This document shows positions 24,654 through 33,351 of a stretch of 64,000 nucleotides of DNA, one piece after another. A program made the translations under genes and the position numbers. This stretch comes from Tardiphaga sp. vice304 (GTDB taxonomy: Bacteria > Pseudomonadota > Alphaproteobacteria > Rhizobiales > Xanthobacteraceae). The notes under the pieces were generated by a model. That model made no database searches. It saw only the letters and a list, made by a program, of their open reading frames with translations, and was not told where the DNA came from. The stretch covers positions 5,010,001 through 5,074,000 of the forward strand of contig NZ_CP041402.1 of assembly GCF_007018905.1 (NCBI RefSeq), read 5' to 3'. How positions within the stretch are numbered: position 1 is the first letter of the stretch; each line of letters starts with the position of its first letter.

Positions 24654-27071
24654 TCAACCCGCCCGTCCCGCCAGCTGGCGTGCTGGCGTCGCTTCGGGGG
24701 CGGCGTCGATGTCGTCCGACGGTGACGGAACCTGCATCAGGATGGTCTGGCCGGGGGTTGCAATCTGGATTCCGGCTTCCTGGAATGTTTGTTTCATGCG
24801 GCGATTGAACTCACGTTGCACCGACCAGCGCCCAGAATCCGTGCAGCGGATCTGGCCGACCAGCGTCGCCATGGCGCCATCGACCTTGTCGACACCCCAC
24901 AATTCCAGGTCGCTGCGCATCAGCGGCTTGAACTCGGATTCACGGCGCATCTGCAGCGCGATGTCCTTGAGTATCTGGCCGGCGCGGTCGGTATCTTCCT
25001 TGTAGGCCACGTTGACGCTGACGGCGGCATTGCCGGCGCCACGGCTGGCATTGGTGATGGTCGTCACCGCGCTGAACGGAATGATGTGCACGGCGCCATC
25101 GCCGGCGCGCAGCCGGATGGTGCGGATCGAAACATTCTCGACCACGCCGGAGAGGCCGGACACGGTGACGGTGTCGCCGACCTGCACGGTGTTCTCCAGC
25201 AACAGGAACAGCCCGGTGATGACGTCCTGCACCAGTTTCTGCGAACCGAAGCCGATCGCGATACCGAGAATGCCGGCGCCGGCCAGTAATGGTGCCACGT
25301 TGACGCCGATCTCACTCAGCGCCGTCAGGGCGACGACCGCCAGGATTACGCAGAGCAGCGTCGTTCGCAGCATCGGCTGAAAGGTCCGCAGCCGGGCCGC
25401 GCGGGCGAAATGCGAATTCCGCGTCAGCAAAGTGAGTTGCCGGTCCATCAGCGCATTACTGCCTTCCCAGATCGCGGCCGCCACCAATGCTGCAATGCCG
25501 ACCGTGGCCACCGCGGAGACGACGCGACCGCCGATCTGTCCGCCGTAGAACCACACCAGCGCATTGACGCCCCAGACCTCAAGCAACGCGATGAAGCCGA
25601 CTACGCCGATGACGATGCCGACGACACGGCGCAGCAGCGGCAAATAGCGGTTGGCCCGCGTCTCCAGTCCCGGAAAGCGCTGCAGGATGTCCGGCTTGAT
25701 GCGGAAACCACGGTCGATCAGGCTGAGCACGACCATCGAGGCCAGCCGCGTCAGCAGCGCCACGACAATGGTGCCGACGAAATACTGCAGCATCAGCGCA
25801 TAGCCGTTTCGAATGCTCAGCGCCCATACGGCCCACAGCGCCATCACCACGGCGATCGCCAGCACGTGCCACAGGCTGGCGAAGCGATTGCGGATCAGGC
25901 TGGGAATGCCGGTCGCCCCCGATGGCGCGCGGATCGCCTTGGCGACAGGGCGGCGGCATTGCAGGATGACGACGACCACCAGCAGATGCACCGCCAGCAT
26001 CACCAGCCGGATGATCGCCAGATAGCCGCCGCGGTACAGGCCGAGCAGCAGCGCGACATTGGCAAAAGCGATGCCGGTGACGCCGAGCGCGACGATGCGG
26101 CGCGTCCAGATCTCGATATAGGCCGCGGTCTCCTCGCGCATCGTGAACAGGCTGAGCGGGCCGAACAGGGCGCGGACCATGCAGACGAACACACGGGCGA
26201 ACACATAGGCGTTGACGATCGCCAGGATCGCCAGACGCGTTACGCCGGCGTCGCCAATCTCGGTGCCGAGGATCAGCGTGGAAGTACCGGCAAACACCAC
26301 CACAGGCAGCAATTCGAGCAGCAGGCGCCCGAGCACAAAGGGCAGCCGCACCAGCGATTGCCATGCCCGGGTCAGGCTGCGATGGCGACGGTGCAGATCA
26401 GGCACCTCGGAAAGGTCGGCGGTGGAGGATGGCGGATCGATCCGCTCGATTACCCGCGCAGGCGCGCGGGCGGAATAAGGAATACGCCGCTCCAGCGCGG
26501 CCAGCGGCCGTTGCAGCAGGCGATGCCCCAGCCACTCGAGCGCGAGTGCCACGCCGAAGATCAGCGCCAGCTTCCAGGCGATATCGATCAGGAGATTATA
26601 AGTAGCAGGATCCTCCGCGGTGCGCTGCAGCCAGTGCCACAGCACCGGGAAGCGCACGACCGAGCGAACGGCATCCGCAATGTCGCGACCGGTTTCCGTG
26701 ATCTGTTGCGACACCGTCAGCAGCAACTGGGCGACCAGGCTGTCGTCGGCCAAGGGGATCGCCGGCTTGGCTTCGGGTTTGGCTTCGTTGCTGTCCGCAG
26801 GCTTGGCATCGGCAGGCTTGGCATCCGAAGCCTTGGCACCCGAAGCCTTGGCACCCGGCGCCGTCTGCGCGATGGCGCGCAGCGTCTCGATCATCTGGTT
26901 GCGCTTGCCGTCGTCCTGCAGCGTCTCCAGCGCCCGGCTGGCCTGCTCCGGCGTCAACGTCGATGCTGCGGGAGCGGCGGCTTTGGCGGCAGGCGCCGCC
27001 TGCTGGGCAGAAACCGGAGCTATCGACAACAGGCAGGCGAACACGACGATGGAGACGGCTTTGAGCAGCAT
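24654..27071 (-). CDS. Large MscS-family mechanosensitive channel
   Basis: 805 residues. A signal peptide (VSIVVFACLLSIAPVSAQ) leads into an Ala/Lys-rich region with tandem KASGAKASDAKPADAK repeats (about 70-110), then around ten membrane segments, and a C-terminal MscS core: pore helix VAPLLAGAGILGIAIGFGSQKLVQDVITGLFLLLENTVQVGDTV, beta domain GVVENVSIRTIRLRAGDGAVHIIPFS and alpha/beta vestibule. This architecture resembles YbiO/MscM channels that release osmolytes under hypo-osmotic shock. Start ATG 27071 follows GGAAGGGATTTC. Confidence 0.93.
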   Translation of the reverse strand: MLLKAVSIVVFACLLSIAPVSAQQAAPAAKAAAPAASTLTPEQASRALETLQDDGKRNQMIETLRAIAQTAPGAKASGAKASDAKPADAKPADSNEAKPEAKPAIPLADDSLVAQLLLTVSQQITETGRDIADAVRSVVRFPVLWHWLQRTAEDPATYNLLIDIAWKLALIFGVALALEWLGHRLLQRPLAALERRIPYSARAPARVIERIDPPSSTADLSEVPDLHRRHRSLTRAWQSLVRLPFVLGRLLLELLPVVVFAGTSTLILGTEIGDAGVTRLAILAIVNAYVFARVFVCMVRALFGPLSLFTMREETAAYIEIWTRRIVALGVTGIAFANVALLLGLYRGGYLAIIRLVMLAVHLLVVVVILQCRRPVAKAIRAPSGATGIPSLIRNRFASLWHVLAIAVVMALWAVWALSIRNGYALMLQYFVGTIVVALLTRLASMVVLSLIDRGFRIKPDILQRFPGLETRANRYLPLLRRVVGIVIGVVGFIALLEVWGVNALVWFYGGQIGGRVVSAVATVGIAALVAAAIWEGSNALMDRQLTLLTRNSHFARAARLRTFQPMLRTTLLCVILAVVALTALSEIGVNVAPLLAGAGILGIAIGFGSQKLVQDVITGLFLLLENTVQVGDTVTVSGLSGVVENVSIRTIRLRAGDGAVHIIPFSAVTTITNASRGAGNAAVSVNVAYKEDTDRAGQILKDIALQMRRESEFKPLMRSDLELWGVDKVDGAMATLVGQIRCTDSGRWSVQREFNRRMKQTFQEAGIQIATPGQTILMQVPSPSDDIDAAPEATPARQLAGRAG

Positions 27072-27220
27072 GAAATCCCTTCCAGATCACCAGGCTGTTT
27101 CCCAGCCTTGCGTGTCAGAAGTTTGCCGGTCCGAGCGTCCGAGGTCGTTTTTATTGCAATGCGGGATAGATTTGGATGCCCCGAAACGACTATCGGGATA
27201 CCGACCAAATGGTCGAAGCC

Positions 27221-27865
27221 TCAAATATCGCGGCCTTCGACCTTTTCGGTAAGGGTCTTGACCAGATCCGGCACTTTTTCCAGCCGCGGATTGACGGCCA
27301 GCGCCTTGCGGAACGCGTCCAGCGCGCGCTTATCGTCGCCGAGTTCCTGCATGATCATGCCGAGCCCGGCCAGCGCCCCGAAATGCCTGGGTTCGCGTAC
27401 CAGCACCTGCTCGATGTCCTGCAGGGATTGGGTGTAGTCGTTCTGCAGATAATAGATCGTGGCGCGGCGGTTCCAGCCCTCGATGTAATCCGGGCGGAGT
27501 TTGACCACGGCGGTCAAGAGCTTCAGCGCGACATCGACCTGCTTGGCCTCCATCGCGGTCTTGGCGCGGGACATCAGCAAAGCGGTGGTGTCGCTGGAGG
27601 TCTGGCTCCACTGCGCCCAGATCCGGGCCTCGACATGCCTGGCGCTGGCGTCATCCGGCGCCACTTTCAGCGCGCCAAACAGGAAATCCAGCCCGCGGGT
27701 CTTGTCGGCGCCGACTTTGGGCAGCTTGGCGGGCGGTTCGGGCAGCTTTTTCTGCGAATCGGGCGGCGGCACGCTGCGCTCGCGGATCTGTGCCTGGACG
27801 GGCGCAGCAGCAAGCAGCGCGGTGAGCAGAATTTCAAAAACGACGGTCAGGACTCGAGGTGCCAT
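27221..27865 (-). CDS. Exported tetratricopeptide repeat protein
   Basis: 214 residues from ATG 27865. An N-terminal signal sequence (VLTVVFEILLTALLAAAPVQAQ) is followed by a Pro-rich linker and at least three TPR units: DVALKLLTAVVKLRPDYIEGWN, YTQSLQDIEQVLVREPRHFGAL and KRALDAFRKALAVNPRLEKV. It is a probable periplasmic scaffold. The upstream gene on this strand is rpmJ, 113 bp away, and mscS follows after 149 bp. The in-frame TTG at 27871 is unlikely. Confidence 0.82.
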   Translation of the reverse strand: MAPRVLTVVFEILLTALLAAAPVQAQIRERSVPPPDSQKKLPEPPAKLPKVGADKTRGLDFLFGALKVAPDDASARHVEARIWAQWSQTSSDTTALLMSRAKTAMEAKQVDVALKLLTAVVKLRPDYIEGWNRRATIYYLQNDYTQSLQDIEQVLVREPRHFGALAGLGMIMQELGDDKRALDAFRKALAVNPRLEKVPDLVKTLTEKVEGRDI

Positions 27866-27978
27866 CCGCAAAGTGTAGACGCGAAAAAACGCGCTGCAAA
27901 GCAGCAGCGCGTCACACAGCCGTGATATCGGAGTATTTCGCGCGATCGAGAGCCGATCAGCGCGGAATCAGTCGCGGA

Positions 27979-28104
27979 TCAACCCTGGCGGGCCTTGAAA
28001 CGACGCTGCACCTTGTTGATCACGTAGACGCGGCCCTTGCGACGGACCAGAACGTTGTCGCGATGACGGGCGCGGAGCGACTTCAGCGAGTTACGGACTT
28101 TCAT
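27979..28104 (-). CDS. rpmJ: 50S ribosomal protein L36, cysteine-free type
   Basis: A 41-residue basic protein, [18 protein letters not shown]...[10 protein letters not shown]. It has all L36 landmarks (KVRx[13 protein letters not shown]) but none of the four zinc ligands of the C+ form, so it is the zinc-independent C- type that is normal in alphaproteobacteria. Single gene; the nearby 5' region likely holds its promoter. It was too short for a long-ORF search and was read directly from the sequence. Confidence 0.95.
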   Translation of the reverse strand: MKVRNSLKSLRARHRDNVLVRRKGRVYVINKVQRRFKARQG

Positions 28105-28328
28105 GGGTCTGGTCCTGAATTCTTGAAAGGCCGTACGCGACAGGCCGAAAGTGTGCAAAATGGGATCAGCCCCGACGACGGCAAGCCGCCCGGGACGCGC
28201 GGTTTCTAGGCCATTGCAGGGTCAATTGTCAATCCGAAGCAGAGGCGTCGGACCGCCAGAGCGGCTATATCCGGCGCCATTTCGCGTGGGACGCAAATTA
28301 CTGCGGTCGTGGCTCTGCGTCGGGAAGG

Positions 28329-29300
28329 TCATTCTTGGGGGACATTGGCGGCACGTGCCACCGCGTTCCACTTTTTAATCTCCGAATCGACGAAGCCGGC
28401 AAACTCGGTTCCGGTCAACTTGCCGGGCTCGACACCTTGAGTCGCGAATTTCTCTCGGATCGCCGGCGTCACCAGAATTTCTTGCATCGCCCGCACCAGT
28501 CTGAGATAGGCCGGATTGCCCTCCGCCCTGGGCATATAGAGCCCGAACCAGGCGGTGGCCTCAAAGCCCTTCACGCCCGCCTCGTCCAAGGTCGGCACAT
28601 CGGGCAATGCGGCCGCGCGCTGCAGGCTGGTCACCGCCAGTACCCGAATGGTGCCGCCTTCCGCAGCGGGCAGCACGGTCGGCAGGGTGTCGAACATGAT
28701 GGGAATGTGCCCGCCGATCAGGTCATTCATCGCTGGCGCCGCCCCCTTGTAGGGAATGTGCTCGATCTTGATGTCGGCCATCTGCTTGAACAATTCGCCG
28801 GACAGGTGATTGGCGCCGCCAATGCCGCTGGAGCCGAACGACAGCTTGCCCGGTTCGCGCTTCGCCATCGCGATCAATTCGGCGACGCTGCGCGCTGGAA
28901 AATCCTTCGACACCACCAGTGCGTTGGGCGCTGTGGCGACCACCGCAATCGGCGAGAAGTCTTTTTGCGTATCATAGGGCAGATTGCGGCGCAGGCTGGG
29001 GTTGATGACGTGATGCGTCGCCGTGAGTAACAGCACGCTGCCGTCGGCCGGCGATTTCGCCACCGCCTCGGAGCCGATCGTGCCCGAAGCGCCGGCCCGG
29101 TTCTCGATGACGGCTATGACGCCGAGCTTGTCGCCGAGATACTGGCCGACGAAGCGCGCCAGGATGTCGGTGGTGCCGCCGGCCGGAAACGGCACAATGA
29201 TCCGGACCTGTCCGGCCGGAACACCCTGCGCCCGTGCGCCGGCGACGCCGCCGCACGCGAGCAATAGACACGAAAACGCCAGCCCTGCGAGCTTCTCCAT
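28329..29300 (-). CDS. Bug/TctC-family solute-binding receptor
   Basis: 323 residues from ATG 29300, with a signal peptide (KLAGLAFSCLLLACGGVAGARAQ). The family hallmarks are seen: VRIIVPFPAGGTTDILARFVGQ, VIENRAGASGTIGSEAVAKSPADG, FGSSGIGGANHLSGELF, and HIPYKGAAPAMNDLIGGHI. Such periplasmic receptors bind carboxylates and normally feed TctAB transporters; none is adjacent, as is common for Bug orphans. It lies 48 bp downstream of two MaoC hydratase genes in the same orientation, so the ligand is probably degraded by that pathway. Confidence 0.9.
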   Translation of the reverse strand: MEKLAGLAFSCLLLACGGVAGARAQGVPAGQVRIIVPFPAGGTTDILARFVGQYLGDKLGVIAVIENRAGASGTIGSEAVAKSPADGSVLLLTATHHVINPSLRRNLPYDTQKDFSPIAVVATAPNALVVSKDFPARSVAELIAMAKREPGKLSFGSSGIGGANHLSGELFKQMADIKIEHIPYKGAAPAMNDLIGGHIPIMFDTLPTVLPAAEGGTIRVLAVTSLQRAAALPDVPTLDEAGVKGFEATAWFGLYMPRAEGNPAYLRLVRAMQEILVTPAIREKFATQGVEPGKLTGTEFAGFVDSEIKKWNAVARAANVPQE

Positions 29301-29348
29301 TTCGATCCCTGTCTTTTTTGAGGTGCGCGACTTAGGTCGCAACTACCA

Positions 29349-29789
29349 TTAGGCCGTCAGCGGAAACTCAACCATCGCCTCACCGATGGCTACTTTTTCG
29401 TCGTTATGGTTGCGAACCAGCACATCGATCAGCACCCAGCGCGAGCGCTCGGTGCTCTGCTTGGCCTTGATGATACCAACGGGCTGGATGGTGTCGCCCG
29501 GCTTCACCGGCTTGACCCAGCGCGTTTCCAGCCTGCGGTGCACCGCCCCGGCGGGATAGGCCCAGTCGGTGATCATGCGGGTGATCAGGCCGAAATTGTT
29601 CATGCCATGCATGATAATGCCGCCAAAATTGGTCTTGCCGAAATTGTTCTTCATGTAGTCGTCGTCGAGATGCAGCGGATTGTAGTCGAGCGATCCGTCG
29701 CAGAACAACCGGATCGATTCCCGTGAAACCGGAAAGGCCGGGCCGTCGATGGTATCGCCGATGGACAGCGAGTCGAATGTCATCGTCAT
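29349..29789 (-). CDS. MaoC-family hydratase (hotdog fold), second of a pair
   Basis: 146 residues from ATG 29789 (MTMTFDSLSIGDTI...). Hot-dog segments are seen with the hydratase-2 type motif ESIRLFCDGSLDYNPLHLDDDYMKNNFG, where Asp and His in DYNPLH are the catalytic pair, followed by GGIIMHGM. It should hydrate or dehydrate an enoyl-CoA. Such stand-alone proteins often act as a heterodimer with a FAS1-like partner, encoded immediately upstream here with 19 bp between them. Substrate unknown. Confidence 0.88.
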   Translation of the reverse strand: MTMTFDSLSIGDTIDGPAFPVSRESIRLFCDGSLDYNPLHLDDDYMKNNFGKTNFGGIIMHGMNNFGLITRMITDWAYPAGAVHRRLETRWVKPVKPGDTIQPVGIIKAKQSTERSRWVLIDVLVRNHNDEKVAIGEAMVEFPLTA

Positions 29790-29808
29790 GTTCAAATCCT
29801 TTTCTTTC

Positions 29809-30285
29809 TCACATCGGCCGGATGGTGTGGCCGCGGCCGGAACAGATGACGTCGCCGTGCTGGTTGAAGAACACGTTGTCATGGACGACGAACAGCCGCT
29901 CGCGCTTGATGAACTTGTCGAGCGCACGGGCCTGCAGGGTGATGGTATCGCCCGGCCGCGCCGGCTTGTTGTAGCTCCACGACTGGCCGGCATTCACGGT
30001 GCCGGGGGTACGCATCCAGTCGTCGGCCGGCGTACAGGAAAACATCAGCAGGATGTGAATCGACGGCGGCGCAATCAGGCCGCCGAACGGCGTCGTCCTG
30101 GCATAGGCCTCGTCGAAATACAGCGGGTGGGTCTCGCCGACCGAGCGGCAGTACAGTTCGATGGCTTCCCGGGTCAGGACATAGGGAAGCGTCTTGCGCG
30201 GCTCGCCCGGGACGATGTCGTCCCAGACCTTGCGTAGATTGGCGTCCTTCCAGAAATCGGTCTCGAAAGCTTTCGCTTGCGCCAT
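29809..30285 (-). CDS. MaoC N-terminal / FAS1-like dehydratase, first of a pair
   Basis: 158 residues. It has the FAS1-like dehydratase pattern of the MaoC N-terminal domain family: YVLTREAIELYCRSVGETHPLYFDEAYARTTPFGGLIAPPSIH, followed by NAGQSWSYNKPARPGDTITLQARALDKFIKRERLFVVHDN. The position equal to the catalytic pair reads ETHPLY, so a His is kept. It probably pairs with the downstream MaoC protein as a heteromeric enoyl-CoA hydratase. It is divergent from an IclR regulator. Confidence 0.87.
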   Translation of the reverse strand: MAQAKAFETDFWKDANLRKVWDDIVPGEPRKTLPYVLTREAIELYCRSVGETHPLYFDEAYARTTPFGGLIAPPSIHILLMFSCTPADDWMRTPGTVNAGQSWSYNKPARPGDTITLQARALDKFIKRERLFVVHDNVFFNQHGDVICSGRGHTIRPM

Positions 30286-30303
30286 GGCGCCCTCTCCAAT
30301 ATT

Positions 30304-30318
30304 GTTCGCTAGGCGAAC
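30304..30318. promoter_or_regulatory. Candidate IclR operator in the MaoC/IclR divergent region
   Basis: A perfect inverted repeat GTTCGC-TAG-GCGAAC lies 19 bp upstream of the first MaoC start within the 99-bp divergent region. PcaR-type IclR proteins bind short palindromes between their own gene and the target. A further GTGAAC half-site lies at about 30331-30336. Confidence 0.5.
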
Positions 30319-30384
30319 TTTATAGCCGCCTTGTGAACATTATAGAGCGGGATTTTTGCCACTGGCAAGCCCGGGAGAAACTTC

Positions 30385-31155
30385 ATGGTCAAGGAGAGCG
30401 ACGGCTTCGTACGGTCGATTGCCCGCGGCTTTGCCGTTGTGGAAGCGCTCGGCCTGCCGCCGGGGCGACATACGCTGTCCGAGGTTGCCCACGTTGCGGA
30501 GCTCAGCCGCGCCACGGCCAGGCGGATGCTGACGACGCTGGTGGCGTTGAAATACTGCGAGGCCGACGGACGCTACTTCAGCCTGCGACCCCGGGCGCTC
30601 GGGCTGGGCCTGTCCTATCTGAACGCCCTGCCCTATTGGGGCTATGCGCAGCGCGCGCTGGAGGGTCTGCGCAACGAGATTGGCGAATCCTGCGCGCTGG
30701 CGGTGCTCGACGAAACCGAGATCGTCTATGCGCTGCGGCTGCCGGCGCGGCGGATCCTGTCGGCCAATCTCGGCGTCGGCAGCCGGCTGCCGGCGCATCT
30801 GGTGTCGCTCGGCCGCGTGTTGCTGGCAGCGCTGCCGGCAGAGCCGCGCGCGCATTATCTGGCCACAGCCGAGTTGAAAAAGGTGACCCCGCGCACCGTC
30901 ATCGATGCCGATGCGCTTGCCGAACAATTGCAGCTGACGGACGAGCAGGGCTACGCTTGGGTCGATGGCGAACTCGATCCCGCGATCTGCGGCATCGCCG
31001 TTCCGGTACGCGACCACGCCGGCAAGGTGGTCGCGGCGATCAGCATCAATACGATCTCGGGCACCATCGACGAGGCCGCGGCCAAAGCGAAATTTCTGGT
31101 CGCACTGCGGCGTACGGCCCAGGATATCCGCACCCAAACCTCGCCGGCCGGATGA
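30385..31155 (+). CDS. IclR-family regulator, PcaR/PcaU/PobR subfamily
   Basis: 256 residues. The N-terminal winged HTH has IARGFAVVEALGLPPGRHTLSEVAHVAELSRATARRMLTTLVALKYCEADGRYFSLRPRALGLGLSYL, a clear PcaR/PobR signature. The effector domain follows with ESCALAVLDETEIVYALRLP, conserved in aromatic-acid responsive members. Ligands in the subfamily are protocatechuate, beta-ketoadipate or 4-hydroxybenzoate; which applies here is unknown. It is divergent from the MaoC-MaoC-Bug operon, its likely target. Confidence 0.92.
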   Translation: MVKESDGFVRSIARGFAVVEALGLPPGRHTLSEVAHVAELSRATARRMLTTLVALKYCEADGRYFSLRPRALGLGLSYLNALPYWGYAQRALEGLRNEIGESCALAVLDETEIVYALRLPARRILSANLGVGSRLPAHLVSLGRVLLAALPAEPRAHYLATAELKKVTPRTVIDADALAEQLQLTDEQGYAWVDGELDPAICGIAVPVRDHAGKVVAAISINTISGTIDEAAAKAKFLVALRRTAQDIRTQTSPAG

Positions 31156-31248
31156 ACGCTACGGCGCGACACGGCTTTTAATGCGCAGGCCTTTTTGTTA
31201 AGGCGACAGGCCTGCGAGATGAATGTGCAGGCCGAGGGAGTTGCCGGC

Positions 31249-32124
31249 ATGAAGCTGATCGATCCGGACGAACTGGTCGCCATCGATATTCATACCCATG
31301 CCGAGGAGCCGTGCGGCTGCCATGGCGACGACGGCTATGACGACTTCCAGGCCAAGATGGCGGAATATTTCAAGTCGCCGCACAAGCACCCGCCGACCGT
31401 GCCGGAGACCGCGGCCTATTACCGCGAGCGCAAGATCGCCGCGGTGATCTTTCCGGTCGATGCCGAGCGCGAGACCGGCTTCCGCCGCTACAGCAATGAC
31501 GAGATGATCGAGCTGACACGCCAGAACGCCGACGTGCTGATCCCGTTCGCCTCGATCGATCCGCACAAGGGCAAGCTCGGCGTCCGCGAGGCGCGCCGCC
31601 TGATTGCCGATTACGGCATCAAGGGCTTCAAATTCCACCCGACCATGCAGGGCTTTTATCCCAACGACCGCCTGGCCTATCCGCTCTACGAGGCGATCCA
31701 GGAAGGCGGCGCTATCGCTTTGTTCCATACCGGCCAGACCGGCGTCGGCTCCGGCATGCCGGGCGGCATGGGGATGCGGCTGAAATACTCCAACCCGATG
31801 TATGTCGACGATGTCGCGGTGGATTTTCCCGACATGAAGATCATTCTCGCGCACCCCTCCTTCCCCTGGCAGGAAGAGGCGCTGTCGGTCGCCACCCACA
31901 AGCCGAACGTCTATATCGACCTGTCAGGCTGGTCGCCGAAATACTTCCCGCCGATCCTGGTGCGCTATATCAACTCAATCCTGCAGGACAAGATGCTGTT
32001 CGGCTCGGACTGGCCCGTGATCATGCCGGACCGCTGGATGGCCGATTTCGCCAAGCTCGACATCCGCGACGAGATCCGGCCGAAGGTCCTGAAGAACAAC
32101 GCACGGAAGCTGCTCGGAATATGA
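31249..32124 (+). CDS. Amidohydrolase-2 family protein (metal-dependent, decarboxylase-like)
   Basis: 291 residues from ATG 31249, which has AGGGAG 8 bp upstream (ATG 31219 is also possible). A TIM-barrel of the amidohydrolase_2/ACMSD family: DIHTHAEEPCG gives the HxH metal site, GFKFHPTMQGFYPND the middle His, LAHPSFPWQEEAL another His, and LFGSDWPV the catalytic Asp. Members hydrolyse lactones or decarboxylate aromatic acids. It overlaps the O-antigen ligase gene by 4 bp, an unusual coupling. Substrate not deducible. Confidence 0.88.
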   Translation: MKLIDPDELVAIDIHTHAEEPCGCHGDDGYDDFQAKMAEYFKSPHKHPPTVPETAAYYRERKIAAVIFPVDAERETGFRRYSNDEMIELTRQNADVLIPFASIDPHKGKLGVREARRLIADYGIKGFKFHPTMQGFYPNDRLAYPLYEAIQEGGAIALFHTGQTGVGSGMPGGMGMRLKYSNPMYVDDVAVDFPDMKIILAHPSFPWQEEALSVATHKPNVYIDLSGWSPKYFPPILVRYINSILQDKMLFGSDWPVIMPDRWMADFAKLDIRDEIRPKVLKNNARKLLGI

Positions 32125-33344
32125 CGAAAAAAGAGTTGTCGGGCAGGCTGGCGGACGCCCGGCACTATGCGGCGATCGCGACCGCCTTCGCGCTGCCGCT
32201 ATCGACCAGCGCGCAGGCGATCGCGGTGTCGATCTTCGCGGTGCTGGCGATAGTGACGCTCGACCGCGCGCGCTTCGAGGCGACGTTGCGGATGCCGGCG
32301 GCCTGGCTGCCGGTGGCCCTGTTCGCGCTGATCGCGCTCGGCACGCTGTGGTCGGTGCAGCCGACATTCGGCCTCGCGGCCAAGTGGATCGGCCCCTATG
32401 CCAAGCTGTTGCTGATCCCGCTGGTGATGGCCACCGCCATCACGCGAAGACAGGCGCTGCAGATCGGCTACGGTTTTCTCGCTGCCTGCCTGATCCTGCT
32501 GGCCCTGTCATGGGCGTCGTTCCTGTGGCCGACCGGGCCGTGGACCTGGTTCAAGGCGCCCGGCGTACCGGTCAAGGACAATGCGGTGCAGAGCGGCTGC
32601 TTTGCGCTGTGCGCCTTCGGGTTGGCCTTCGGCGCGTTGCGGATCTGGGGCATCGATCGCCGCCGCGCTGTTGCGATGGGCGCACTGGCGCTGCTGTTCC
32701 TGGCCGACGTGTTCCTGATCTATCTGTCGAAGACCGGCGCGATCATGGCCGCGGCGCTGCTCGGCCTGTTCCTGCTCCATATCGGCGGCTGGAAACGCAT
32801 GATGCTGGTCGGGATGCCGGCGGTGATCGTGGTCGCGGTGGCGCTCCTGGCTTCGGCGCCGGCGCAACGCCGGCTGGCAGAGATCGGCACCGATATCAGC
32901 GCCAGCCAGGGCACGGTCGGCGGCGGCGAAACCGTATCGACCGGCGCGCGGCTGGATTTCTGGCGCAAGGCCGTCGATTTCGTGAAGGCGGCCCCCCTGC
33001 TCGGCCACGGCACCGGCAGCATTAAGCCGCTCTACCAAAGCCTGGAAGCGACCCGGCCCTCACCCTATGGCGAGGCCACGCCCGATCCGCATAATCAGAC
33101 GCTGCACGTCGTGCTACAGCTCGGCCTGATCGGCGGCGCGCTGCTCTGGGCGATGTGGATCGCGCATGCGCGGCTGTTCCTGGCTCGCGACATGGCCAGC
33201 GTGTTCGGCCAGGCAATCGTGCTGCAGAACGTGATCGGCGGGTTGTTCAACAGCCACATCTCGGCGGTGACGCAAGGCATGCTGTATTGCCTCGCGGTGG
33301 GATTGCTCGGCGCGATGGTGATCGCGAATGAAAAGAAGCTGTAG
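32121..33344 (+). CDS. O-antigen ligase / polymerase family protein
   Basis: 407 residues with about ten to twelve membrane helices. The Wzy_C-type periplasmic loop contains the conserved segment TGARLDFWRKAVDFVKAAPLLGHGTGSIK and PHNQTLHVVLQLGLIGGALL, in which the PHN and GxG positions are typical for ligases. Such proteins attach O-antigen to lipid A-core or polymerise sugar repeats at the outer face of the inner membrane. Starts at ATG 32121, overlapping the amidohydrolase stop (ATGA). It converges with a GT25 gene after 7 bp. Confidence 0.85.
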   Translation: MTKKELSGRLADARHYAAIATAFALPLSTSAQAIAVSIFAVLAIVTLDRARFEATLRMPAAWLPVALFALIALGTLWSVQPTFGLAAKWIGPYAKLLLIPLVMATAITRRQALQIGYGFLAACLILLALSWASFLWPTGPWTWFKAPGVPVKDNAVQSGCFALCAFGLAFGALRIWGIDRRRAVAMGALALLFLADVFLIYLSKTGAIMAAALLGLFLLHIGGWKRMMLVGMPAVIVVAVALLASAPAQRRLAEIGTDISASQGTVGGGETVSTGARLDFWRKAVDFVKAAPLLGHGTGSIKPLYQSLEATRPSPYGEATPDPHNQTLHVVLQLGLIGGALLWAMWIAHARLFLARDMASVFGQAIVLQNVIGGLFNSHISAVTQGMLYCLAVGLLGAMVIANEKKL

Positions 33345-33351
33345 GCCTTAG

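Noticed and set aside
25410..27437. Plus-strand open frame of 675 codons opposite the MscS gene
   Set aside because: Composition (Gln, Arg, His rich, no motifs) and full antisense position to a well-supported channel gene show that it is a shadow.
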